Positions 1 to 7,100 of a stretch of 7,111 bases of DNA are shown in pieces. Within the stretch, counting starts at the first letter, position 1; every line of letters starts with the position of its first letter. Origin of the DNA: Actinomycetota bacterium (GTDB taxonomy: Bacteria; Actinomycetota; Thermoleophilia; Gaiellales; Gaiellaceae); NCBI GenBank assembly GCA_013695295.1, contig JACDAS010000008.1, positions 1 through 7,111 on the forward strand, in the 5' to 3' direction. The notes beneath the pieces are model-generated. The model did no database searches. It saw only the letters and a list, made by a program, of their open reading frames with translations, and was not told the origin of the DNA. The position numbers and the translations under genes are program-made.

Positions 1-102
1 CTCTCCCGTTGCGGAGAAGGTGTGCGTGACCGTAGGGGGCCAAGATGAGGCGACGATGAGACACCGGCCTCCGCGCTCGCACGTCGTTCCCGAGCGCAGC
101 GC

Positions 103-965
<863 letters not shown>

Positions 966-978
<13 letters not shown>

Positions 979-1811
979 TCGGCCGCCTTTGCCGCCAGCC
1001 GTTCCGCCAGCTGGGTCAGACCCCAGTCCCGCACTGTGGATGACGCCTCCGCCCAGCGTGGTACATGGTCGTTCAGGGGAGGGAGCGGGGCGGAGGCGTC
1101 GAGCGTCGCAATTCGACGGTAGAGGCGCAGATCCTCCGCCTCGGCGGAGAATCGGCCGGCCGCGAGGGCCGCTTCGAGGGTGCCGAACGCCCCCAGCACG
1201 TCGGCCGCCTTCTTCGGGCCGATGCCGGCCGCTCCGGGTAGGCGGTCGGAGGGGTCCCCGCGCAGGGCGATGAAATCCGGTACCTGCGCCGGCTCGACCC
1301 CGTAGCGCTCGCGCACGTCGGCCGGACCGACGCGTGCGAGCTCCGACACGCCGCGCACCGGCTGCAGCAGGGTCGTCCGCTCGCTGGCGAGCTGGAAGGC
1401 GTCCCGGTCGGAGGTCGCCACGAGCACGGTCCCTCCCGCCTTCTCCTCGGCGGCTGCCGCGGCGGCGAGGAAGTCGTCGGCCTCGTAGCCGGGGCCCTTC
1501 GCGCAGGCGAAGCCGAGGACCTCGGTCAGCTCGGGGAGGAGCGCGAGCTGCTCGAGGAGGTCGGCGTCGAACTCGCGTCCTCCCTGGTAGCCGGCGAACG
1601 CCTCGTGGCGGTAGGTCGGCGTCTCGAGCGTGTCCCAGGCGACGAGGATCGCGCGCGGCGCCTCCGACTCCCAGAGTCGCAGGAGCATGTTCGAGAACCC
1701 GGTCAGCGCTCCCGCCGGGCGGCCTCCTAGCCTCCGGATCGTCTTCGGGAGAGCGTGGTAGGCTCGGTGGGCGAGCGAGTCGCCGTCCACCGCCAGGAGC
1801 GGCCGCCTCAC
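966..1811 (-). CDS. Stand-alone 5'-3' exonuclease (Pol I N-terminal-type flap nuclease)
   Basis: Structure-specific 5' nuclease of the family that forms the N-terminal domain of DNA polymerase I; it trims 5' flaps and RNA primers during lagging-strand maturation and repair. The protein is 281 residues, the usual size for the domain alone, and no polymerase part follows. The acidic metal-binding residues are visible in order: AVDGDS (D9), VAWD (D60) followed by the TYRHE element, YEADD (E110, D112, D113), TSDRD (D135, D137) and GDPSD (D186, D189). The helix-hairpin-helix is LPGAAGIGPKKAADVLGAFG (191-210). The chosen GTG start at 1811 overlaps the TGA of the acyltransferase as GTGA, and MRRPLLAVDGDS is the expected beginning of the fold; the frame stays open further upstream but that part reads as a shadow of the acyltransferase. 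Translation is probably coupled to the gene before it. Residue R190 follows GDPSD where Pol I usually has Asn. Confident in family; the role as a polymerase-independent nuclease is inferred. Confidence 0.93.
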
Positions 1812-2425
1812 AGGCCTCGCCCGAGTTCTTCGATCGCGGCCATGAGCCGGTCGGTCGCGGTCTGCGCGGCGTCCCGCAACGGCAGACCGGCGAGATCGTC
1901 CAGCTCGACGGGTCGGCCGTACGCCACACGGAGCGGGCCGAGGCGGGCCAGCCTGCCGGTGCCCCGGATCGCCGCGGGCACCAGGGGAACGCCTGCGGCG
2001 AGCGCGATCCTGGCGGCGCCTGTGTGCCGGCGCGCTTCGTACCTCTTCCTGAGGCCCTTTCGTGCGCGCGTTCCCTCGGGGAACATGACCACGATCTCGC
2101 CTGCCCGGGCGAGACGCACCGCGGTCTCGATCGCGTCGTGATCGGCCTCCCCGCGGCGGACGGGAAAGGCGCCCGCGCCGACGAGGATCGGGCGGAGGAT
2201 CGGGTTGAAGAGCTCCGCCTTGCCCATGAACCGCAGCTGCCGGCCCGGAAACAGCGGCAGGCCGAGCGGCCACGGGTCGAAGTTGGAGGTGTGGTTCGAC
2301 GCCAGCACGGCGCCGCCCTCGGCCGGGATGTGCTCGAGCCCGGTCGCCCGCAGCCGGTAGAGAACCTTCACGACCGGCCAGCTCAGTGCGGCCACGGCGA
2401 GGTAGAGGGGGTGTCGCTTCGCCAT
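1808..2425 (-). CDS. 1-acyl-sn-glycerol-3-phosphate acyltransferase-like (PlsC/LPLAT family) protein
   Basis: Lysophospholipid acyltransferase of the PlsC family, which moves a fatty-acyl chain onto lysophosphatidate or a related glycerol phosphate at the inner face of the cytoplasmic membrane. 205 residues, a compact but normal length for actinobacterial members. A hydrophobic stretch at 7-22 probably anchors the N-terminus. Catalytic block I is NHTSNFD with H45 and D50; block II is GAFPVRRGEAD (85-95, R91); block III is FPEGTR (115-120), which binds the phosphate; block IV is VPLVPAAIRG (146-155). The ATG at 2425 directly precedes the membrane segment. A -10-like GATACT ends 7 nt before the ATG and no Shine-Dalgarno sequence is seen, so the mRNA may be leaderless. 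It is the first gene of the minus-strand run, diverges from the topoisomerase, and ends in the GTGA overlap with the exonuclease. The exact acceptor is unknown; other lysolipids are possible. Confidence 0.93.
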   Translation of the reverse strand: MAKRHPLYLAVAALSWPVVKVLYRLRATGLEHIPAEGGAVLASNHTSNFDPWPLGLPLFPGRQLRFMGKAELFNPILRPILVGAGAFPVRRGEADHDAIETAVRLARAGEIVVMFPEGTRARKGLRKRYEARRHTGAARIALAAGVPLVPAAIRGTGRLARLGPLRVAYGRPVELDDLAGLPLRDAAQTATDRLMAAIEELGRGL

Positions 2426-2432
2426 CGGGCGC

Positions 2433-2438
2433 AGTATC
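2433..2438 (-). promoter_or_regulatory. Candidate -10 element of the acyltransferase-exonuclease-deacetylase run
   Basis: On the minus strand GATACT (2438 down to 2433) matches four of six bases of TATAAT and is followed by exactly 7 nt before the ATG at 2425. That is the spacing expected for transcription starting at the A of the start codon. No -35-like hexamer is seen at the matching distance in the GC-rich stretch upstream. Inferred from position and base match only. Confidence 0.4.
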
Positions 2439-2491
2439 CCGGCTCGCCTGCGGCGGCCGCCGCCGGGAGCAGAGCCGCTCCGGGGCTCCGC

Positions 2492-2497
2492 TAAGGT
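2492..2497 (+). promoter_or_regulatory. Candidate leaderless -10 element of the topoisomerase gene
   Basis: TAAGGT fits the TANNNT pattern and is followed by 8 nt before the GTG start at 2506. This suggests that transcription begins at or next to the start codon. No Shine-Dalgarno sequence stands in the 8-nt gap, which supports a leaderless message, and no clear -35 box is seen about 17 bp upstream. The 80-bp divergent gap has to hold the promoters of both directions. Confidence 0.5.
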
Positions 2498-2505
2498 GTT
2501 CCGCC

Positions 2506-4680
2506 GTGGGAAAGAGCCTGGTGATCGCAGAGAAGCCGTCCGTCGCGCGGGACCTCGCAGCGACGCTGCCCGGCACCTTCGCGAACCACGACACGCACCT
2601 GGAATCGGACGACTACGTGGTCACCTTCGCGGTCGGCCACCTGGTCGAGCTGGCGCAGCCCGAGGACTACGACGAGCGGTTCAAGAAGTGGCGTATGGCC
2701 GACCTGCCGATCGTCCCGGAGGAGTTCCGCCTCAAGCCGCGCGACGCGAAGACCCGCAAGCAGCTGAACGCGATCCACAAGCTGCTCAAGCGAGCCGACG
2801 TCGACCGGGTCGTCAATGCGTGCGACGCCGGGCGCGAGGGGGAGCTGATCTTCGCCTACATCTACGAGACCTCGAAGGTGCAAAAGCCGGTGGAGCGCCT
2901 GTGGATCAGCTCGATGACGAAGCAGGCGATCCGCGAGGGCTTCGACCGGCTACGTCCAGGCGAGCAGCTCGTCGCGCTCGAGGCTGCTGCGCGCTCGCGC
3001 TCCGAGGCTGACTGGCTGGTGGGCATGAACGCGACCCGGGCGGCGACGATCCGCGGCCGGGCCTGGGTGGGCGGCGTCGTCTCCCTCGGCCGCGTCCAGA
3101 CGCCGACGCTCGCGATGATCGTGCGCCGCGAGCGCGAGATCCAGGCGTTCGTGCCGGAGCCGTACTGGCTCGTCCGTGCGAGCTTCGACCCCCGCTACGA
3201 AGGCCTCTGGTTCGAAGGAGATGACACGCGCGTCAAGGAAGGCGCGCGGGCCGACGAGATCGCGAAGCGGGTGTCCGGCAGGGACGGGGTCGTCGAGACC
3301 GTCGAGCGGAAAGAGCAGTCCGAGCGGGCGCCGCTCCTCTACGACTTGACGTCGCTCCAGCGCGACGCGAACCGGCGGTTCGGTTTCTCCGCACGGCGGA
3401 CGCTCTCGGCGGCCCAGTCGCTCTACGAGGACAAGAAGGCGCTGACCTACCCCCGGACCTCCTCACGCTTCCTCTCCGGCGATATGGCCTCGCTCCTGAA
3501 GCCGACCGCCGCGACGCTCGAGCCGATCCCCGATTACGCACAGGCGGCCCGCTTCGTCGCGTCGCTCGCGGAGCTTCCCCTCGCGCGCGTGATCAATGAC
3601 GCACGGGTGGACGACCACCACGCCATCATCCCGACCGACATCGAGCACGACGTCTCGCGGTTCTCGCCGGACGAGCGCCGGATCTTCGATCTCGTCGCGC
3701 GCCGGTTCCTCGCCGTGTTTCACCCGCCCGCGCGCTATGCCCGGACGACCGTGGTCACGCTCGTCGAGGACGAGCGGTTCCGCACACGCGGGAAGATCAC
3801 GCTCGACCCGGGCTGGCGCGGCGTGTACGGGCTCGAGGCCGATGACGAGAAGCAAGCCGTGGACGAGGGCGAGGGGGAGGGGACCGAGCTGCCGCCGCTC
3901 CAGCAGGGCCAGAGGGTGCGCTGCGTCGAGGCGCTGGTCGAGGCCAAGGAGACGAAACCGCCGCCTCGCTACAACGAGGCGACGCTGCTCTCGGCGATGG
4001 AGACGGCGGGCAAGCTGATCGACGACGAGGAGCTGCGCGAGGCGATGAAGGAACGAGGCCTCGGGACACCCGCCACGCGTGCGGAGACGATCGAGACGCT
4101 GATCCGGCGCGAGTACGTCGAGCGCGCGGGGAAGGAGCTCCAGCCGACCCCGAAGGGGCTCCAGGTGATCACGATGCTCGAGGAGCATCCGCTCACCTCG
4201 CCGGAGCTGACCGGAGACTGGGAGAAGCGACTCACCGACATCGAGCACGGGCGGGGCGACCGCGCGCGGTTCATCGGCGACATCGCGGGCTTCGCGAAGC
4301 AGACGGTCGAGCAGATCGCCGCGCTGGACAAGGAGAAGCTGCGGCCGGAGCGCGTCGAGCTCGGGCCCTGTCCCCGCTGCGGCGCCGAGACCGGCGAGAT
4401 CATCCGCGAGAACTCACGCGCCTTCGGCTGCACGAGCTGGAAGAGCAAGGAGGAACCGGGGTGCGGTTTCGTGATCTGGAAGCGGGTCGCGAGCCGGACG
4501 CTCACCCCGGAGGTCGCGCGCCAGCTGATCGCAGAGGGCAGGACGAAGGAGGTTCTGTCAGGTTTTCGTTCCAAAGCTGGCAAACCTTTTCGCGCCCGTC
4601 TCGTCTTGAATGGGGAAGGGAAGGTCGAGTTCGACTTTCCTGCTCGCGCGCAAACCGAACAGCCCGCTGCAGCGGAATAA
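2506..4680 (+). CDS. topB: DNA topoisomerase III (TopB-type, type IA topoisomerase)
   Basis: Type IA topoisomerase: it cuts one DNA strand through a 5'-phosphotyrosine link, passes the other strand and reseals, relaxing negative supercoils and unlinking replication or recombination intermediates. 724 residues, full length. The Toprim domain opens with LVIAEKPSVARDLA (E9) and carries CDAGREGEL with D107, E111 and E113; the second acidic position of the DxD motif is G109, a form I associate with TopB-type rather than TopA-type enzymes. The GHLVEL element and the LPIVPEEF stretch are also TopB-like. The active-site Tyr is Y315 in YPRTSSRFL. Later come GLGTPATRAETIE and a C-terminal ribbon with C622-X2-C625-X16-C642-X10-C653, probably zinc-binding. 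A topoisomerase C-terminal repeat (GFRSKAGKPFRARL) follows, then a short Ala/Gln tail. GTG at 2506 is chosen because GKSLVIAEKPS is the conserved N-terminus and a -10-like TAAGGT stands 8 nt before it. It diverges from the acyltransferase run. TopA annotation is possible but less likely. Confidence 0.93.
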   Translation: MGKSLVIAEKPSVARDLAATLPGTFANHDTHLESDDYVVTFAVGHLVELAQPEDYDERFKKWRMADLPIVPEEFRLKPRDAKTRKQLNAIHKLLKRADVDRVVNACDAGREGELIFAYIYETSKVQKPVERLWISSMTKQAIREGFDRLRPGEQLVALEAAARSRSEADWLVGMNATRAATIRGRAWVGGVVSLGRVQTPTLAMIVRREREIQAFVPEPYWLVRASFDPRYEGLWFEGDDTRVKEGARADEIAKRVSGRDGVVETVERKEQSERAPLLYDLTSLQRDANRRFGFSARRTLSAAQSLYEDKKALTYPRTSSRFLSGDMASLLKPTAATLEPIPDYAQAARFVASLAELPLARVINDARVDDHHAIIPTDIEHDVSRFSPDERRIFDLVARRFLAVFHPPARYARTTVVTLVEDERFRTRGKITLDPGWRGVYGLEADDEKQAVDEGEGEGTELPPLQQGQRVRCVEALVEAKETKPPPRYNEATLLSAMETAGKLIDDEELREAMKERGLGTPATRAETIETLIRREYVERAGKELQPTPKGLQVITMLEEHPLTSPELTGDWEKRLTDIEHGRGDRARFIGDIAGFAKQTVEQIAALDKEKLRPERVELGPCPRCGAETGEIIRENSRAFGCTSWKSKEEPGCGFVIWKRVASRTLTPEVARQLIAEGRTKEVLSGFRSKAGKPFRARLVLNGEGKVEFDFPARAQTEQPAAAE

Positions 4681-4736
4681 CAGAACGCAGGCGCGCGTTG
4701 GGAAGAGTGCGGCCCGGCCAGGGGCTCGGTTGTCGG

Positions 4737-4765
4737 TGGAAACCCGAGGACTTTGCTCCTACAGT
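4737..4765 (+). promoter_or_regulatory. Candidate promoter of the sigma factor gene
   Basis: TGGAAA (4737-4742) and TACAGT (4760-4765) are separated by 17 bp. Each matches four of six bases of the TTGACA/TATAAT consensus used by RpoD-type sigma factors. The predicted start of transcription is near 4772, leaving a leader of about 45 nt. It lies inside the 136-bp gap behind the topoisomerase, so the sigma gene probably has its own promoter. No clear terminator for the topoisomerase gene was seen in 4681-4736, so read-through is also possible. Confidence 0.5.
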
Positions 4766-4797
4766 GCGAAGGGGTCGCGAGACCGAACCGAGGCTCG

Positions 4798-4803
4798 AAA
4801 GGA
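4798..4803 (+). promoter_or_regulatory. Likely ribosome binding site deciding the TTG start of the sigma factor
   Basis: AAAGGA is the only Shine-Dalgarno-like purine run before the sigma factor. It lies 13 nt before TTG 4817, slightly longer than ideal. The only earlier in-frame start I noted nearby, GTG at 4735, overlaps the candidate -35 element and would add residues that do not look like a sigma factor. Confidence 0.4.
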
Positions 4804-4816
4804 CGTTGAGACGCAC

Positions 4817-5890
4817 TTGACGCAGAACCAGATCACTGAGTTGCTTGAGACCGACGGTGCCCGGCTGCTGCTCGAGGGCGCGGAGGAGCGCGGCTTCGTC
4901 GAGCCGGCCGAGCTCGAGGCGTTCGCGCTCGAGCACGACCTTGCCGACGACGATGTCGAGGCGCTGACGCGCGAGCTCGAGACGATCGGGCTCGAGGTCG
5001 GCCAGCCGGCGGCGGAGGAGGCCGCGGCGCCTGCCGCGCCCGCGCCCAAGGCCGCCGACCCCGACGCGTTCGTTGGCTCCGCCGACAGCCTGCAGCTGTT
5101 CCTGGCCGACGTCGGCCGCCACAAGCTTCTGACGGCTGCCGACGAGGTCTTCCTCGCCAAGGCGATCGAGCGCGGCGACCCCACGGCCAAGCGGCGGATG
5201 ATCGAGTCGAACCTGCGCCTTGTCGTCTCGATCGCCAAGGGCTATCGCGGGCTCGGTGTCCCTTTCCTCGACCTGATCCAGGAGGGCACGCTCGGGCTGA
5301 ACCGCGCGGTGGAGAAGTTCGACTGGCGCCGGGGGTTCAAGTTCTCGACCTACGCCACCTGGTGGATCCGCCAGTCGGTGCAGCGGGCCGTCGCGAATCA
5401 CGCGCGGACGATCCGCGTGCCGGTCCACGTGGTCGAGCGTCAGCAGAAGCTGGGCCGCGCCGCCCGCCGGCTCGAGGTGGAGCTCGGGCGCGAGGCGACG
5501 AAGGAGGAGCTCGCCGAGGCGACGGGCCTTCCGATCCAGCACGTCGACGAGGCGCTCGGCGCCGCGCACGCCTCCGTCTCGCTCAACCAGACGGTCGGAG
5601 CCGACGACGAAGGCGAGCTCGGCGACCTGTTCGCAGACCGCGAGGCGGCCGACCCGTTCGAGGAGGCCGAGGAGTCGCTGCGCCGTCAGGGCGTCCGCCG
5701 GGCGCTCGACGCGCTTCCCGAGCGTGAGCGGCGGATCCTCGAGCTGCGCTTCGGCTTCGAGGGCGAGCCCTGGACGCTCGAGGCGATCGGGCACGAGCTC
5801 GACCTCACGCGCGAGCGGGTGCGCCAGCTCGAGAGCCAGGCGCTCCAGAGGCTGGCCGCAATTCGAGATCTGCAGTCGGCGGCGGCCTGA
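4817..5890 (+). CDS. RNA polymerase sigma-70 factor, RpoD/SigA-type
   Basis: Sigma factor of the RpoD type, which guides RNA polymerase to -10/-35 promoters. 357 residues from the TTG at 4817. Domains in order: short acidic region 1.1 (1-62; ERGFVEPAELEAFALEHDL is typical), Ala/Pro/Glu-rich linker (63-80), region 1.2 (88-120, SLQLFLADVGRHKLLT), region 2 (121-200, with NLRLVV, GVPFLDLIQEG, KFSTYATWWIRQ), region 3 (201-285) and region 4 (286-352), ending in the -35-binding helix-turn-helix LTRERVRQLE. In region 2.4 the Gln matching E. coli Q437 is kept (Q186), but the position of T440 is Gln (Q189). The next part, RAVANHART, also departs from the usual ADQART, so this may be a group 2 paralogue rather than the principal sigma. 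TTG is chosen because the protein then starts at region 1.1; the frame stays open upstream without sigma-like residues. It stands alone between a candidate promoter and a terminator. Confidence 0.93.
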   Translation: MTQNQITELLETDGARLLLEGAEERGFVEPAELEAFALEHDLADDDVEALTRELETIGLEVGQPAAEEAAAPAAPAPKAADPDAFVGSADSLQLFLADVGRHKLLTAADEVFLAKAIERGDPTAKRRMIESNLRLVVSIAKGYRGLGVPFLDLIQEGTLGLNRAVEKFDWRRGFKFSTYATWWIRQSVQRAVANHARTIRVPVHVVERQQKLGRAARRLEVELGREATKEELAEATGLPIQHVDEALGAAHASVSLNQTVGADDEGELGDLFADREAADPFEEAEESLRRQGVRRALDALPERERRILELRFGFEGEPWTLEAIGHELDLTRERVRQLESQALQRLAAIRDLQSAAA

Positions 5891-5904
5891 CAGCTCGGAT
5901 TAGC

Positions 5905-5932
5905 GGCCGCCCGGCAAGCCGGACGGCCTCTT
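5905..5932 (+). terminator. Intrinsic terminator of the sigma factor gene
   Basis: GGCCGCCCGG (5905-5914) pairs with CCGGACGGCC (5919-5928) around the loop CAAG. Nine of ten pairs are Watson-Crick, with one C/A mismatch. The stem begins 14 nt after the sigma stop codon and is followed by the short pyrimidine run TCTTCCCC. The T tract is poor, as is common in high-GC bacteria. Confidence 0.65.
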
Positions 5933-5933
5933 C

Positions 5934-5976
5934 CCCGCGCAGACTCCGCGGCCTTCGGCCGCTCCACTGCACGCTT
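5934..5976 (+). repeat. Hairpin repeat, copy 1 of 2
   Basis: Begins with CCCGCGCAGAC and ends with CTGCACGCTT, both shared exactly with the second copy. In the centre GCGGCC (5948-5953) and GGCCGC (5957-5962) form a six-pair stem around TTC. The copies start exactly 50 bp apart. Only two copies are in the window; whether this is a genome-wide dispersed palindrome family cannot be seen here. Confidence 0.8.
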
Positions 5977-5983
5977 GCCTTGG

Positions 5984-6024
5984 CCCGCGCAGACCCTCGG
6001 CCTTCGGCCGAGGCCTGCACGCTT
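5984..6024 (+). repeat. Hairpin repeat, copy 2 of 2
   Basis: Shares the outer CCCGCGCAGAC and CTGCACGCTT blocks with copy 1. The central stem is longer: CCTCGGCC (5995-6002) pairs fully with GGCCGAGG (6006-6013) around TTC. At the sixth pair from the loop copy 1 has G-C and copy 2 has T-A, so both arms changed together. No T tract follows, so it is not a standard terminator for leftward or rightward transcription. Confidence 0.8.
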
Positions 6025-6045
6025 AGAAGGTTGCAGGCTCCTTAG

Positions 6046-6620
6046 ATCCTCGCGCGGGCACTCGCGCTCAACCCGGACTTCATCGTGGCCGCCAAGCCTG
6101 TCTCGGCGCTCGACGTCTCGATCCAGGCGCAGATCATCAACCTGCTCGAGCGCCTTCAGCGCGAGTTCGACCTCACCTACCTCTTCATCGCCCACGATCT
6201 GGCCGTCGTGCGGCACATCTCAGACCGCATCGCTGTCATGAACCTCGGTTCGATCGTCGAAGTCTCGCCGGCCGCAGAGCTTTACGAGAACCCCCTGCAC
6301 CCCTACACGATCTCGCTGCTCTCGGCGGTTCCGATTCCCGACCCTGTCGTTGAGCGACAGCGCAAGCCGATGCTGCTGGCGGGTGATCTGCCGAGCCCTG
6401 CCAACCCGGCGCGTGCCTGCCGCTTCCGTACACGCTGCCCTTTCGTGCAGCCGAACGTTGCAGCGAGGAGCGTCCACCGCTGCGGAGGCTCTCGTGGCAG
6501 CACGAGGTGGCCTGCCACTCGCCTGAGGAGATCAAGGCGGGGACAATCCAGCCCCACGAGGTCGCGCCGATCTTCGAGCCGGGCCCCCAGCCCGCGCCCT
6601 ACGTGCCGCCTCCAGTCTAG
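6046..6620 (+). pseudogene. Remnant of an oligopeptide/dipeptide ABC transporter ATPase (OppF/DppF-like)
   Basis: C-terminal half of the nucleotide-binding subunit that powers peptide import. The match starts at ILARALALNPDF, just behind where the LSGGQ signature should be, and the codon before it is an in-frame TAG (6043-6045); the Walker A half is absent. The Walker B end that should read VADEP reads VAAKP: the metal-binding Asp is Ala (6091-6093) and the catalytic Glu is Lys (6094-6096). The D-loop SALD, the H-loop LFIAHD and the C-terminal extension NPLHPYT are still readable. Near 6451-6456 one base is missing: before it the frame reads CRFRTRCPFVQP, after it the other frame continues ERCSEERPPLR, then WQHEVACH, to TAG 6618-6620. 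Restoring one base rejoins the family's four cysteines (6418, 6436, 6459, 6513). The longest open piece begins at GTG 6085 but should not be a working enzyme. No partner permease genes are present. Confidence 0.88.
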
Positions 6621-6685
6621 GAGTCACCCGATCGAGGGGGCGCTCAGCGCTAAAGGGGGTAGGCCGCGCGACCGATACCAGCACC

Positions 6686-7015
6686 ATGGATGCTGCCCAG
6701 CGCCAAGAGATCCTCAATCGCTACTTTGATCACAAGCGCCACTTCGAGTCGGTCGCCGAGCGTCGCTCGAGCAATGGCGGTGAGCTCATCCGCTTCGCCT
6801 CACCGCTGAAAGAGCTTGAGCAGGACCCGACTGCACGTGAGCTCGAGGTCTTGCAGTTGGTCAGCGACGGGCTCGTGAATCGCGAGATCGGAACTCGCCT
6901 TTTTCTCTCGGAGGAGACGGTCAAGTCCCACGTGAGGCACCTGCTCGCCAAGCTCCAGGCCCGTTCCCGCGCACATGCGGTGGCCGTGGGTTTGCGGCGA
7001 GGCCTGATCTCGTAG
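6686..7015 (+). CDS. Small LuxR/FixJ-type helix-turn-helix protein without a receiver domain
   Basis: DNA-binding regulator of 109 residues. The C-terminal half (about 48-109) is a complete GerE/LuxR helix-turn-helix: PTARELEVLQLVSDGLVNREIG, then FLSEETVKSHVRHLLAKL, whose middle (about 75-88) is the recognition helix, then RAHAVAVGLRRGLI. The N-terminal 45 residues are charged and contain no receiver, PAS or autoinducer-binding domain, so the protein lacks an obvious phosphorylation or ligand site and may act constitutively or through a partner. The chosen ATG at 6686 gives MDAAQRQEIL; no strong ribosome binding site is near it (a purine run AAAGGGGG at 6651-6658 is too far, 27 nt). A weak -10-like GATACC lies 6 nt before the ATG. 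It stands alone 65 bp behind the transporter remnant. Targets are unknown. The family is clear; the start is fairly secure because the frame gives no better one. Confidence 0.85.
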   Translation: MDAAQRQEILNRYFDHKRHFESVAERRSSNGGELIRFASPLKELEQDPTARELEVLQLVSDGLVNREIGTRLFLSEETVKSHVRHLLAKLQARSRAHAVAVGLRRGLIS

Positions 7016-7043
7016 ACCAGACCTCGCCGAACTTCATCCGCAG

Positions 7044-7081
7044 TTATCCAGAGCCTCTGGGATATCCCTCAACAAGGGGAT
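7044..7081. repeat. Cluster of overlapping palindromes behind the LuxR-type gene
   Basis: Three symmetric elements overlap: CCAGAG-C-CTCTGG (7048-7060), the perfect palindrome GGGATATCCC (7059-7068), and ATCCC...GGGAT (7064-7068 with 7077-7081). They could be a weak terminator of the preceding gene or a protein-binding region. No T tract follows on the plus strand. Confidence 0.5.
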
Positions 7082-7091
7082 GGCAGCAAGC

Positions 7092-7100
7092 TGTGGAAAA
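7092..7100 (-). promoter_or_regulatory. DnaA-box-like site
   Basis: On the minus strand this reads TTTTCCACA, a full match to the DnaA box pattern TTWTNCACA. A near match, TTATCCAGA (one mismatch), lies 40 bp to the left at 7044-7052 in the opposite orientation. Two sites do not make an origin. The window ends 11 bp later, so further boxes cannot be checked. Confidence 0.4.

Noticed and set aside
979..1929. Upstream extension of the deacetylase frame to an ATG at 1929 (608 residues)
   Set aside because: The extension is Arg/Pro/Gly-rich and lies in the alternative frame of the exonuclease; it shows no domain and is a GC-driven shadow.
1812..2594. Upstream extension of the exonuclease frame (542 residues)
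   Set aside because: It covers the acyltransferase in another frame and crosses the divergent promoter gap; the GTG at 1811 gives the correct N-terminus.
3463..4248. Long minus-strand open frames opposite the topoisomerase, including the one at 3969-4583
   Set aside because: They mirror the codon bias of the topoisomerase, have no motif, ribosome binding site or promoter, and the plus-strand gene is certain.
4664..4675. Perfect 12-bp palindrome CCGCTGCAGCGG at the end of the topoisomerase gene
   Set aside because: It has no loop and no T tract, lies inside the coding sequence, and such palindromes are expected in this base composition, so it is not called a terminator.
4502..5794. 430-codon minus-strand open frame opposite the sigma factor
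   Set aside because: Antisense shadow produced by GC-rich third positions; the sigma factor regions on the plus strand are unmistakable.
5934..6024. The repeat pair as a CRISPR array
   Set aside because: Only two units, with an internal palindrome, a gap of 7 bp between them and no spacer-like unique sequence.
6674..6679. GATACC as a -10 element of the LuxR-type gene
   Set aside because: Only three of six bases match and the 6-nt gap to ATG is short; similar to the acyltransferase case but too weak to list as a feature.
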